From Candidatus Aegiribacteria sp. MLS_C (GTDB lineage: Bacteria; Fermentibacterota; Fermentibacteria; Fermentibacterales; JCC-6), in NCBI GenBank assembly GCA_002030045.1, contig LQBI01000030.1, positions 144,159 to 208,158 of the forward strand: a DNA stretch of 64,000 nucleotides, in the 5' to 3' direction. The position numbers and the translations under genes are program-made. The notes beneath the pieces were generated by a model. The model saw only the letters and a list, made by a program, of their open reading frames with translations. It made no database searches and was not told the DNA's origin. This document shows, piece after piece, positions 33,549-42,715 of the stretch; the stretch's first letter is position 1, and each line of letters begins with the position of its first letter.

Positions 33549-35273
33549 ATGTCTGGGAATGCCGGAGTGCTGCCTGTCAGCGCGGAGGAAATGGAGCGGC
33601 TGGGATGGGACCGCTGCGATATAATCCTGGTCACCGGGGATGCCTACGTAGACCATCCCTCCTTCGGTACCGCCATCATAGGGAGGTACCTGGAGAGCCT
33701 GGGGTACAGGGTCGGCATCATACCCCAGCCTGACACGGAGTCCCTCTCGGACATTCTCAGGCTGGGAATTCCCCGGCTCTTCGCGGGAGTATCCTCCGGA
33801 GCCATGGATTCCATGGTCAACCATTACACCTCCCTGAACAGGTCAAGGTCCGAAGATCCATACTCCGAGGGAGGAAGACCCGGCAGACGGCCGGACAGAG
33901 CCGTTCTGCGCTACGTGAACCTGGTGCAGAGGGCCATGCCTGGCGTGCCTGTGGTCATAGGCGGCATCGAAGCCAGCATGAGAAGGGTAAGCCACTACGA
34001 TTTCTGGAGCGACAGGATCCGGAAGTCCATACTGCTGGATTCAAAGGCTTCGATACTCGTATATGGAATGGGAGAGAGGGCCGTGGGGGAGATAGCGGCG
34101 ACGATCTCCGGAGGCGGTGACCTCTTCGGCATCAGTGGTACCGCCACATGGGCGGACGCCGGCAGGCTTACGGTCCAGAAGTTCGAGGACTGCCTGTACC
34201 TGCCGTCCCATGAGGAGGTCGCCGCCGATCCGCGCGCCTTCATGGATATGACCGCGACCCTGGAGAGGGAGAGCAACCCCTGGTCGGGAAGGATCCTGGT
34301 CCAGAGGGCCGACACCAGGGCTGTCTTTGTCCAGCCTCCAGCGAAGCCCCTCGATACCGGCGAGATGGACGCCGTGTACTCCCTGCCCTTCACCAGGAAA
34401 CCCCATCCGTCCTACAGGGAGCCCATTCCGGCCTTCGATATGATAAGGGACTCTGTTACGGTGGTTCGCGGCTGTTCCGGAGGATGCAGCTTCTGCGCCC
34501 TGGGACTTCACCAGGGCAGGTTCCTGTCCAGCAGAAGCGTCGGCTCGGTAATTTCCGAGGTCGTATCCATGGTCCGCGGGGAAGGTTTCCGGGGAACGGT
34601 AACCGACCTGGGCGGACCCACTGCCAATCTATACGGGCTGGGATGCGGCGATGAGGATGCGATGAGGAAATGCAGGAGGACCTCCTGCCTCTGGCCGGAC
34701 ATATGCAGCAGGTTCAGAACGGACCATTCGCAGTACCTCCGTCTGCTCTCGGAGGTGAGCAGCGTGAAGGGTGTTAAACACGTCTTCGTATCAAGCGGCA
34801 TAAGGTACGACGTGGCCATGAGGGATCCGGAGTTCATAAGGGGGCTGGTGTCGCGGCATGTGTCCGGATACCTGAAAATAGCACCCGAACACTTCTCACC
34901 CAGGGTCCTCAGACTCATGCGCAAACCTCCGCCCAGGCTATGGAGGGAATTCCTGACGAAGTTCAGGGAGGAATCCCGGCGGGCGGGCAGGGAGCAGTAC
35001 GTGGAACCCTATCTGATGGTTGCCTTTCCGGGATGCACTCAGGGTGACATGGAGCTTGCGGCCGAGGAACTCCGCGAGCAGGGGATGCGGCCTGAAAGGG
35101 CCCAGATTTTCCTTCCTACGCCAATGACGATGGCTACTGCCATGTACCTCACCGGCATCGATCCTGAGACCGGAGGTCAGCTGGAAGTGACCAGGAGGCC
35201 CTCCGAAAAGAGGCGCCAGCTGGGAGCTCTGCCGGGCCATACTTCGGCAAGGAGACGGAAGCATGACTACTGA
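33549..35273 (+). CDS. YgiQ-family radical SAM protein
   Basis: 574 residues. N-terminal domain (DIILVTGDAYVDHPSFGTAI, then GRYLESLGYRVGIIPQP) followed by a radical SAM core with VRGCSGGCSFCALG (CxxxCxxC binding the 4Fe-4S cluster) and a C-terminal KIAPEHFSPRVL / FPGCTQGDMELAAEEL region. These match YgiQ (UPF0313) along the whole length, though the protein is shorter than the roughly 700-residue enterobacterial form. The reaction is unknown. GGAGG precedes the ATG. Confidence 0.92.
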   Translation: MSGNAGVLPVSAEEMERLGWDRCDIILVTGDAYVDHPSFGTAIIGRYLESLGYRVGIIPQPDTESLSDILRLGIPRLFAGVSSGAMDSMVNHYTSLNRSRSEDPYSEGGRPGRRPDRAVLRYVNLVQRAMPGVPVVIGGIEASMRRVSHYDFWSDRIRKSILLDSKASILVYGMGERAVGEIAATISGGGDLFGISGTATWADAGRLTVQKFEDCLYLPSHEEVAADPRAFMDMTATLERESNPWSGRILVQRADTRAVFVQPPAKPLDTGEMDAVYSLPFTRKPHPSYREPIPAFDMIRDSVTVVRGCSGGCSFCALGLHQGRFLSSRSVGSVISEVVSMVRGEGFRGTVTDLGGPTANLYGLGCGDEDAMRKCRRTSCLWPDICSRFRTDHSQYLRLLSEVSSVKGVKHVFVSSGIRYDVAMRDPEFIRGLVSRHVSGYLKIAPEHFSPRVLRLMRKPPPRLWREFLTKFREESRRAGREQYVEPYLMVAFPGCTQGDMELAAEELREQGMRPERAQIFLPTPMTMATAMYLTGIDPETGGQLEVTRRPSEKRRQLGALPGHTSARRRKHDY

Positions 35274-35374
35274 TCCGGTTTAATCACCTATCATGCTATA
35301 AGGCATGTACAGGTGTTTGCCGCAGAGTAGCATGAGCTTATGTTCCAGCTGTTGAATACTCCCGGGAGGACGGC

Positions 35375-36559
35375 ATGATCAGCTCGGAAGATGCACTCAG
35401 GATCGTTCTTGAGAATTCGAGTCCCGGCGGCTGCTCGACCCTGCCTCTGGACGGTGTCACTGGCCTGGTCCTGGCGGAAGACGTCCATTCCGATACGGAC
35501 CTTCCGTGCGTCGACTCCGCTGCATGTGACGGTTTCGCCGTGTACGGGGAGGAACTCAGGTACGAGCTGTCTTCGGGAATTGACCTGCCGGAAAAGACCC
35601 TGGAGAAATGTGCCTTCCCTGTCAGAAAGGGAGACCCCGTTCCCCGCGGGACCGACAGGGTGGTCTGCAGGGAAAGGGCTTCGGTGGAGGACGGTATACT
35701 CTATATAGAGGAGGCTCCCCTTTCGGGAGCCAATGTGGTCGGCAGGGGAGAGACCGCTGGGGAGGGCAGGCTGCTGATCGAGACCGGCACCAGGCTGTCC
35801 CCGCAGCATGTTGGAATTGCAGCGCTGGCCGGCAGGGAGGTCCTCAGGGTCTTCACCAGGCCGGCGACCGCTGTGGTATCTGTGGGCGATGACCTGGTCC
35901 CTTCCACATGGAGGATGGCACCCGGTCGGGCGAGGGACCCTCTGATGCCCCTCCTGAGGTCTCAGCTTGAATGCGGCGGATTCTCCCCGGTAGTGGTCAT
36001 TCATGCCTCAGTCGAGAAGGACAGGCTGACCGAAGGGCTCGAGCAGGCGCTCTCATGCAGCGAGGTGGTCCTGGTGGCGGGCTGCTCGGGTACGGCGTCC
36101 CTTGTCCTGGAGCAGATGGGGTTCGAAGCCGTCTTCAGGTCCGTGGCACAGTCCCCCGCGGGAGACCTGGTCTTCGCTGTCGGCAAGGGAGGCGGCAGAG
36201 TGTTCCTGCTGCCGGACGAACCCGTATCGGCCATGGTGGCCGCCGAGGAGTACGTGCTCCCATGTCTCCGCAGCATGTCAGGTTTCAAGGGCTGTCGTAA
36301 ACGGGTATATTCCGGTGAGAGCACATTCGATCACCAGAAGCCTTCGGGCCTGCTCAGCTTCGTGGGAGTACTGGCTTACAGGGAAGGGAACTCATGGAAG
36401 CTTCACAGACCAGAGCACACCAGGACGTCAGGTCTGCCCGGTTGCGCCAGCATCAACGCCCTGGCCCTGGCAGCCCCGGACCGGCTGGGAATAACCACGG
36501 GAGAGAAGGTCCCCTTCCATTTCCTCTGCTCGACTGCGGCAGAGATCTCCTTCGCATGA
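35375..36559 (+). CDS. MoeA-like protein with degenerate catalytic motifs
   Basis: 394 residues laid out as MoeA (molybdopterin molybdenumtransferase): N-terminal domain with TGLVLAEDVHSDTDLPCVDS and CDGFAVYG, a beta domain with GANVVGRGETAGEGRLLIETG, an MPT-binding domain and a C-terminal barrel. Key motifs are changed: VSVGDDLVP lacks the usual downstream G-x-I-x-N-S-N, GGVSVGDYD is replaced by VAGCSGTAS, and LPGNPVS by LPDEPVS. No other molybdenum-cofactor gene is near. It may bind a different ligand or be a decaying copy that is still open. Confidence 0.72.
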   Translation: MISSEDALRIVLENSSPGGCSTLPLDGVTGLVLAEDVHSDTDLPCVDSAACDGFAVYGEELRYELSSGIDLPEKTLEKCAFPVRKGDPVPRGTDRVVCRERASVEDGILYIEEAPLSGANVVGRGETAGEGRLLIETGTRLSPQHVGIAALAGREVLRVFTRPATAVVSVGDDLVPSTWRMAPGRARDPLMPLLRSQLECGGFSPVVVIHASVEKDRLTEGLEQALSCSEVVLVAGCSGTASLVLEQMGFEAVFRSVAQSPAGDLVFAVGKGGGRVFLLPDEPVSAMVAAEEYVLPCLRSMSGFKGCRKRVYSGESTFDHQKPSGLLSFVGVLAYREGNSWKLHRPEHTRTSGLPGCASINALALAAPDRLGITTGEKVPFHFLCSTAAEISFA

Positions 36560-36575
36560 GAGGGGCGGAAGACGT

Positions 36576-38327
36576 ATGATCACGCTATTGATGCATCTGC
36601 TGCTGCTTCAGCTGCCTTCCGATGCCTGGGAGAACGGTGATGCCCTTTTTCTCCTGGTTCCGGGACCGGGCGTTCCCTCGGATCCGATGGTGTTCGAGGA
36701 CCGGGCCGACCATTCCATACAGGGATTATGCAGAGGGTGGCCGGTGGATCTCGGATCGCCTGGTGCGGGCTTTCCCTATACACCTACTCTTTTCGACCTG
36801 GACGGTGACGGGGATATGGAGGTATTCCTGACCGGAGGAGAAACCTTCGGGCTGGAGGGCGACGGAGGCTTTCTCCCGGGATGGCCGTCCTCCGAGATGG
36901 CCTATATGGGCTACGGGACCAATGCACAGCTTCCGGGCCCCTCCTGCGCTGATACGGATCAGGACGGCGACTTCGAGGTGATGTGGTCACAGAGGGACTG
37001 GTACGCCGGAAGCGCCCACATGTGGAGCTTCAACGGCAGGGAGACCGATGGGTCCGATATGCCCGGAATGCCTCAGTCGGCCCCCGACCAGTCCTCGAAT
37101 GCCCTTGTTTCGCCTTTCGTTCTCGCAGATGCTGACAGCGACGGTGATCTCGAGGCCTGGTCCGCACACACGCTGGGGAATACCGGCGACTACTGCAGGA
37201 TATCCGGATTTGATCATTCGGGCAACAGGCTGTTCACCACGGACCTGGACCCTGAGGAGGACATACTGGGCCTCTTCTTCGGACAGCTGGACGGCTCGGG
37301 AGGGGAGGAGTTCTTCGCAGTAGGGGTCCTGAACGGGAGCTGGGACCTCCACTGCTTCAACGAGGACGGGGACGAACTGACAGGTTACCCGGTGCAGCTG
37401 ACGGCGCCCTCCGGCGCATCACCTGTCTTCGGCCCTCCGGTTCCCTGCGACCTGGATGCCGACGGTGACCTGGAGTTCCTCATCGGCTACAATGTATCTT
37501 CGACTTCCTTCGTGGACTGTCGCCATCACGACGGTACGCAGGTCCAGGGCTACCCCATGAGCGTCTCGTCCGACAGCCAGCTATTCTACATCGGGCTCGG
37601 CGACATCACGGGTGACGGATGGCCGGAGCTCCTGGCCATGGAGAACCAGCTGTCGGGAGACTACAGGGTCTGGGCCTTCCAGTTGGATACCGGGCTTCCC
37701 CTGCCCGGCTGGCCCTATCCCGTACCCGACTGGCCCAAGGGTTTCCCGACCGTGGCAGACCTGGACGGTGACGGTCTGCAGGATGTCTGCTTCGTGACCG
37801 ACGGCGGAGAACTGTACGCCGTTTCCGGCGACGGCACCCCCGTCGGCGGATACCCGAAGACCATGGCCTCGCCATCCGTCTCAGGAACTGCTGTGGGTGA
37901 CATCGACGGCGACGGACTCCTGGAGGTGGTCGCCGCTACCTGGGACGGACTCGTGTACGCATGGGACACAGAGGGGTCCTCGTCCTCGACCGCCGACTGG
38001 CCCATGAGGGGCATCGACCCGCGCAACACAGGTGTTTTCGTCATATCAGGGGGATCCGGGCTGGAGGGTCAGGCGCCTCCGGTCAACGGACTGGCAGTGG
38101 CCGAGAATCCTTCACGCGGACCGGTCATGTTCATACCGGATGTCGAGGGTCCCTCCATCCTCGAGATCTTCGACCTCACCGGCAGGACGATCTATTCCGT
38201 ACAGGTGTCCGGAAGGGGCCCGGTGCTTTGGTACCCGGGGGATACAGCCATTGGTGGCGTCTACCTGGCGAGACTTTCCTCCGCAGGGGTGGAGCTGGGT
38301 TCGGTCAGGGTGGTCCTGATACACTGA
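36576..38327 (+). CDS. Secreted FG-GAP/VCBS beta-propeller protein with sorting domain
   Basis: 583 residues. Hydrophobic N-terminus (MITLLMHLLLLQLPSDA). At least six Ca-binding FG-GAP-type repeats: DLDGDGDMEVF, DTDQDGDFEVM, DADSDGDLEAW, DLDADGDLEFL, DLDGDGLQDVC, DIDGDGLLEVV. The C-terminal sorting domain has AENPSRGPVMF, LEIFDLTGRTIYSV and GGVYLARLSS. An exported repeat protein, possibly adhesive or structural. It starts 16 bases after the MoeA-like gene. A weak hairpin (CTCCC/GGGAG, 38332-38347) follows the stop. Confidence 0.78.
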   Translation: MITLLMHLLLLQLPSDAWENGDALFLLVPGPGVPSDPMVFEDRADHSIQGLCRGWPVDLGSPGAGFPYTPTLFDLDGDGDMEVFLTGGETFGLEGDGGFLPGWPSSEMAYMGYGTNAQLPGPSCADTDQDGDFEVMWSQRDWYAGSAHMWSFNGRETDGSDMPGMPQSAPDQSSNALVSPFVLADADSDGDLEAWSAHTLGNTGDYCRISGFDHSGNRLFTTDLDPEEDILGLFFGQLDGSGGEEFFAVGVLNGSWDLHCFNEDGDELTGYPVQLTAPSGASPVFGPPVPCDLDADGDLEFLIGYNVSSTSFVDCRHHDGTQVQGYPMSVSSDSQLFYIGLGDITGDGWPELLAMENQLSGDYRVWAFQLDTGLPLPGWPYPVPDWPKGFPTVADLDGDGLQDVCFVTDGGELYAVSGDGTPVGGYPKTMASPSVSGTAVGDIDGDGLLEVVAATWDGLVYAWDTEGSSSSTADWPMRGIDPRNTGVFVISGGSGLEGQAPPVNGLAVAENPSRGPVMFIPDVEGPSILEIFDLTGRTIYSVQVSGRGPVLWYPGDTAIGGVYLARLSSAGVELGSVRVVLIH

Positions 38328-38394
38328 GAAACTCCCTGGCACGGGAGCAAGCTTACCATATTCGAATCCTCATCTTATATAATATCAATAGAAC

Positions 38395-38423
38395 TTGACA
38401 TAATATAAAGCAGGAATTATGCA
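38395..38423 (+). promoter_or_regulatory. Promoter of the DUF4097-DUF2089 pair
   Basis: TTGACA (38395-38400) and TATGCA (38418-38423), 17-bp spacer, in an AT-rich island 110 bp before the start at 38532. Confidence 0.5.
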
Positions 38424-38531
38424 TTTGTAACGGCTGAGCAGTACCTGTTATAAGGACGGTCCTGCAGACCGGAAGGTCAGTCGGGTGTTTCAGAGAAACC
38501 ATCGGGTCCGAAAGAAGGAAAGGGGATCGGA

Positions 38532-39590
38532 ATGGGCGATGAACAGAAACAGATACTTCGAATGGTGGCCGACGGAAAGGTGACGCCCGACGAGGGCGCA
38601 AGGCTGCTCGAAGCACTGGAGAAGGGCGAGAGGAAGAGGCGTGAGCAGGATTCCCCGGCCAGTATGGCCAGGGAGAAAAAGAGGCTGATGATGGAACGCG
38701 GAATGGAGATGGACGAGCGGACCCGGCTTCGGAAGCATGATGGGTTCGACGGGCTGAAGGACATCGGCAGGATGGTGAAGACAGCCATCGCCGAGTCACT
38801 GCCGGGGATCTTCCATGATGACGATTCGGATCAGGAGTTGTCGACCGGCCCGGACAGCGACTATTCGGTGCTGGAGGGGCCTCTGGAACTTGAACCGGGG
38901 TCCGTACTGAAGGTATCCCGAAGGAAGACCAGGAACGCAGGCGGAAACCTCTTCCTGACCGGGAGCGACGGCAACACCCTGGAGACGGTCGGTCCCGATG
39001 CGCCGGAAGTAAGGTATTCCGTAGACGGGGATACCGTCCATATGAGCTGGTCAAATGATGACCTCAGCCTCGCCGTCCCAAGGAGCGTGGCCAGGGTTTC
39101 CGTCGGACTCATGGGAGGGGACCTAGTGGTCAGCGACCTTCCCTCCGAACTTCGCCTGAAGACCAGCGGCGGTAATCTCGGGCTCTACGATGTATCGGGT
39201 GAATTCATTGCACGGACGATGGGGGGGAACGTGATCATAAGGCTCAGCGAGGAATGGTGCGGGGATTCGCGGGCGTCGACCATGGGCGGCAATATATCAC
39301 TCTCCATTCCAAGGGATACTGAGGCCGGTATCTCAGCCCGCACCATGGGTGGGGAGATCATGGTGGACGAAGGCATGAAGCTCGAGAGGGAAAATGGACA
39401 TTACGGCTCTTCGTCGGTTAGTATTGACCTGGGCGATGGCGGGGATGCACCCGAGATAAGGTTGAAGACCATGGGAGGAGACATCTCGGTGGCCTATACA
39501 GACGGAGGGCAGTATCCTGACAGCGTTAAGGAAGATGGGAAGAGAGATGGAGCCGGCGGGAAGAACAGCGGAAGAAGAGGAAAGAAGTGA
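38532..39590 (+). CDS. DUF4097-family protein with SHOCT/YvlB-like N-terminus
   Basis: 352 residues, no signal peptide. The N-terminal QILRMVADGKVTPDEGARLL is the short helical module of YvlB-type proteins. After a charged linker, a DUF4097-like beta-helix/solenoid (about 115-330) shows regular repeats around MGG: VGLMGGDLVVSD, LKTSGGNLGLYD, ARTMGGNVII, ASTMGGNISL, ARTMGGEIMV, LKTMGGDISV. It is followed four bases later by a DUF2089 protein, a pairing common in bacteria. A regulatory or envelope-stress role is plausible only by association. Confidence 0.78.
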   Translation: MGDEQKQILRMVADGKVTPDEGARLLEALEKGERKRREQDSPASMAREKKRLMMERGMEMDERTRLRKHDGFDGLKDIGRMVKTAIAESLPGIFHDDDSDQELSTGPDSDYSVLEGPLELEPGSVLKVSRRKTRNAGGNLFLTGSDGNTLETVGPDAPEVRYSVDGDTVHMSWSNDDLSLAVPRSVARVSVGLMGGDLVVSDLPSELRLKTSGGNLGLYDVSGEFIARTMGGNVIIRLSEEWCGDSRASTMGGNISLSIPRDTEAGISARTMGGEIMVDEGMKLERENGHYGSSSVSIDLGDGGDAPEIRLKTMGGDISVAYTDGGQYPDSVKEDGKRDGAGGKNSGRRGKK

Positions 39591-39593
39591 TCC

Positions 39594-39959
39594 ATGATGC
39601 CTGAGAACCGGATACCTCCGGAGTGTCCATCCTGCGGTGGAAGACTGATCGTGGTCAGGCTGGTGTGCAGTTCCTGCGGCACGGAAGTGAACGGTGAATT
39701 CGACGTCTGCCCGGTGTGCACCCTGGGTGAGGGCGGAAGGGAACTCTTCGATCTCTTCATGGATGCAAGGGGCAACCTCAAGGAGGTGCAGAGGAAGCTG
39801 GGCGTCTCATATCCCACAGCCAGGCAGAGGATCGAGACCATGTTCCGGGAGCTTCAGGGGGAGAGACCTCCCATGGAGGCTTCGGAAGTCCTCAGGAGAC
39901 TGGGCGAGGGCGAGATAGACGTCGAAACGGCGATAAGACTGCTGGCAGGTGAGGACTAG
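39594..39959 (+). CDS. DUF2089-family zinc-ribbon protein
   Basis: 121 residues. CPSCGGRLIVVRLVCSSCGT and CPVC zinc-ribbon cysteines, then the helical segment LFMDARGNLKEVQRKLGVSY and PTARQRIETMF typical of DUF2089, which resembles a helix-turn-helix. The C-terminal EVLRRLGEGEIDVETAIRLL repeats the helical module at the N-terminus of its neighbour, suggesting the two proteins interact or were once exchanged. Probable regulator of the preceding gene; target unproven. Confidence 0.85.
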   Translation: MMPENRIPPECPSCGGRLIVVRLVCSSCGTEVNGEFDVCPVCTLGEGGRELFDLFMDARGNLKEVQRKLGVSYPTARQRIETMFRELQGERPPMEASEVLRRLGEGEIDVETAIRLLAGED

Positions 39960-39970
39960 ACGTCCGAGTA

Positions 39971-42211
39971 TCAGCCTCCCAGGTAGACGAAGCGGCTTCT
40001 TAGTTCCATTCCGCCGGCAACCAGACGTACAAGGTAGAGCCCCCGGGGTTCGGTGTCCATTCCGAGACAGAATTCCAGGCTGCCGGAGTTTCCGGTAATG
40101 CCGCCCGATTCGGTTACCGTTCTTCCGGACAGGTCGTAGACCGACGCTGTCCAGCTCTCGTAGGAAGGCAGTCCGGAAGCCCTCAGGTATGCAGCACCGA
40201 AGACGGGACTCGGGATTGAAATCCCGGCGTCCGGCGGAGTATTCAGTCCGGATATCCCTGTGATGTCCCAGGTAACCGACAGGGAGTGCTGCCCGGCGGA
40301 AATGGACGGCAGTACAGCGAAGAGGCGCTCTCCTTCACGCACTTCCCAGTCAAGCGGCTGCCCGTCAAGCAGCAGCTGGTAGACAACCGCATCCTCGGGA
40401 AGAAAGATGACCAGGGTCTCTCCCAGGGTCGCGGCTCCGTTGAAGGAGAGGGAGAGTCCTCCCGGACTGTACTCCACATTCTCCCAGAGCATCCCGTAGC
40501 ACTCCTCCAGGAAGTCGCCGTATTCGATGGGGAAGAGCCAGCCGAAGTGCTGGTAGTCGGTCTCCAGGGAGGTGCAGACGCTGTCCAGCCTCTGGTAGGC
40601 TTCGGGGACCAGTCCCATTGCCAGCATCTGTCCCGGGTGTCCGCCGAGAAGGCCGTGCTTTCCCCTGGTCATGACCGAGGAGAGGTACTCGTATGGGTAC
40701 ATGGACTGGTAGTCGGCCCACCATACGGTGTTCGTTCCCCAGATCCTTCCCTCCGGGGTCTGGAACTTCGAGATGTAGGTGTCCCGGAAGTACTCCCCGG
40801 CGTTCCAGTCCCACCACCTGATGCCGTTGCAGTAGAAGTCGAAACCGGCCGAAATGGTTGCCCACAGGCCGCTGAGGGAAGTCCTGTGTCCCGCGTACCT
40901 GATGGCCCTGCAAACCTTCCCGGGATCGAGACCCATGTCGCAGATGTCGGAGTTGAGCATCGCGAACCGTTCAAAGTGCTCTTCGGGCTCATAGGTGATG
41001 AATTCGTGGAACTCGCCGAAGGATGAATCGGGGTTGGGAGTGTGGTGATAACCGTGAGAGCCCAGGTTGACCCTGTCTGCCCAGGTGTAGGCATCTTCCT
41101 GTATGTTGAGAAGCCACTGCCTGAACTCAGGCGTGGCCTCGGTGGATATTCTCCAGGTGCAGTGCCAGTGGGACCAGCTGTCCTCCCATCCCGGCTCGAA
41201 CCATACGGAATCCCTGTTGGGTGTCAGGATCCCGTCAGGGAGAACCAGCCAGTTCATCTTCATTTCCGGGTGTTCCTCCAGGAGCTGGATCAGCTGTGCA
41301 GAGAGGATCTCGGGCCCGGAGGAGGTTTCGGAGAAGGACCAGATGTATCCGGCATCGGGGTGTATCATAGGGATCTCGTCCAGCATCCACGATGCCGTCC
41401 TCTCGTAGCCGTGCGGATGGTCCGAGATGAATACCGGTGCGGCGTTTTCCTCGAGGGAGAATCCCACGTAGTAGCTGCTGGAGTCCCCTGCGGGGATGAC
41501 GGAGTGCAGGTCCGGGCCCAGGCAGTTCTCCCTGGGCTGGTCAACGTCGAAGAGCCTGAGCGAGAGGTACGCGGGAACGGTTGGAGAATGGGCCGTGATA
41601 ACCAGGTTGGCCTTCGAAGGATTGGGGAAGAGAACCTTTGCAGAGAGAGGATATGGCTGCTCGGTATGCAGCAGGACCACCTGGTCCCCTGATACCCGTG
41701 CGGGGCCCTGCTCGGCCTGCAGGTCGAACTGCCGGTCGCATTCGGTTGTCTGGTTCATGAAGGTCGCCGTCTCCCAGGCCTTCATATGGAAGTCCACTTC
41801 CAGAGGATGCAGGAACTCCGTTTCCCCGGTGGTTTCCACCGTAAAGACCATCTCCAGTCCCCTGCCGGCCAGCCGGTAGAGGATGGTCGTCTCCACGGGG
41901 ATCGTCTCCGATCCCGTATGGTCGTACATGAAGGGGGACTGGAAGACGGCCTCGGTATCAGAAAGGCAGGTGATGGTTCCCGTGGAGGGAATGAAGACGT
42001 CGCTCTGTATTCCGCCGAACTGCCCTCCGGCGGCCATGTCCGTACCGGTGGCGAGATCGGTGAATTCCAGCAGGGACCCGGGTCTCACCAGCTGAAGGTC
42101 GGGTGTGATGACTATTCGCACATGGGCGTTCTCGAGGGTCACCGGACCGGACCGGGCAATGCCCGGTACGGAATATGAACCTAGAATCAGCAATACCAGC
42201 GGTAACATCAT
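39971..42211 (-). CDS. Large secreted protein, polysaccharide-deacetylase-like, with sorting domain
   Basis: 746 residues. Signal peptide MMLPLVLLILGSYSVPGIA. An N-terminal beta-rich domain of about 250 residues is followed by a central (beta/alpha) region with WMLDEIPMIHPDAG, NWLVLPDG, NLGSHGYHHTP and RYAGHRTSLSG, resembling the NodB/DUF2334 deacetylase fold with H-x-x-x-H metal ligands. The C-terminus is a sorting domain (SIPSPVFGAAYL, VYDLSGRTV, GLYLVRLVAGG, ending FVYLGG). Likely acts on glycans outside the cell; the enzyme class is tentative. Confidence 0.62.
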   Translation of the reverse strand: MMLPLVLLILGSYSVPGIARSGPVTLENAHVRIVITPDLQLVRPGSLLEFTDLATGTDMAAGGQFGGIQSDVFIPSTGTITCLSDTEAVFQSPFMYDHTGSETIPVETTILYRLAGRGLEMVFTVETTGETEFLHPLEVDFHMKAWETATFMNQTTECDRQFDLQAEQGPARVSGDQVVLLHTEQPYPLSAKVLFPNPSKANLVITAHSPTVPAYLSLRLFDVDQPRENCLGPDLHSVIPAGDSSSYYVGFSLEENAAPVFISDHPHGYERTASWMLDEIPMIHPDAGYIWSFSETSSGPEILSAQLIQLLEEHPEMKMNWLVLPDGILTPNRDSVWFEPGWEDSWSHWHCTWRISTEATPEFRQWLLNIQEDAYTWADRVNLGSHGYHHTPNPDSSFGEFHEFITYEPEEHFERFAMLNSDICDMGLDPGKVCRAIRYAGHRTSLSGLWATISAGFDFYCNGIRWWDWNAGEYFRDTYISKFQTPEGRIWGTNTVWWADYQSMYPYEYLSSVMTRGKHGLLGGHPGQMLAMGLVPEAYQRLDSVCTSLETDYQHFGWLFPIEYGDFLEECYGMLWENVEYSPGGLSLSFNGAATLGETLVIFLPEDAVVYQLLLDGQPLDWEVREGERLFAVLPSISAGQHSLSVTWDITGISGLNTPPDAGISIPSPVFGAAYLRASGLPSYESWTASVYDLSGRTVTESGGITGNSGSLEFCLGMDTEPRGLYLVRLVAGGMELRSRFVYLGG

Positions 42212-42252
42212 GCCTGCTTCGACCTGCCTTCGTATTTAAGATGTGTTCAACC

Positions 42253-42536
42253 TTATAGAAAATAATCCACAGCAGGAACAGCCGTCAATCGACCGCGCAC
42301 GTTTCGGGCTCTGCGTCTGACCGCCATAATAGTGAAATCGTCGGCATGGCCCGGGGACCCCTGGAAGGTCTAGACCCGGTGCTCCAGTTCCTCCAGCAGG
42401 ACGGATATGATCCTGTCCGTACCGAATTCCTCTCCCGAAGGGTTTGCGGCCTCGCTGACCCCGTCGGTTTACACCAGGAGCAAATCACCGGGGTTGTTGC
42501 ATATGACAACCGAGGACCCGGGATGTAGGATCACTT
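42253..42536 (-). pseudogene. SpoIIE/RsbU-type PP2C phosphatase C-terminal remnant
   Basis: One minus-strand frame reads ILHPGSSVVICNNPGDLLLV, TAA (42469-42471), TDGVSEAANPSGEEFGTDR, ELEHRV, TAG (42370-42372), TFQGSPGHADDFTIMAVRRR, ending at TAA. This is the conserved end of SpoIIE-type phosphatases (GDxLLLYTDGVxEAxN...F.G...DDxTLxVVRR), with the invariant tyrosine replaced by TAA and a second stop downstream. The N-terminal two thirds are not detected; 42537-42715 holds no recognisable gene. Confidence 0.65.
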
Positions 42537-42715
42537 AAGGCGAATCCCCGCCGGGGGTTCCGGCCAGGGCTGATGCAGCTGTCAGAAAGAGCGTTGACAG
42601 CCGGGCGGGATGAATGTGTCTCATCATGTCCCTCTCACTGCTTTTCTCCCCTGGAGGAGCATATGGTCTGCAGGAAACTGTCAAGAAAGGTCGGAAGAGG
42701 GGAACAGAATGGATT

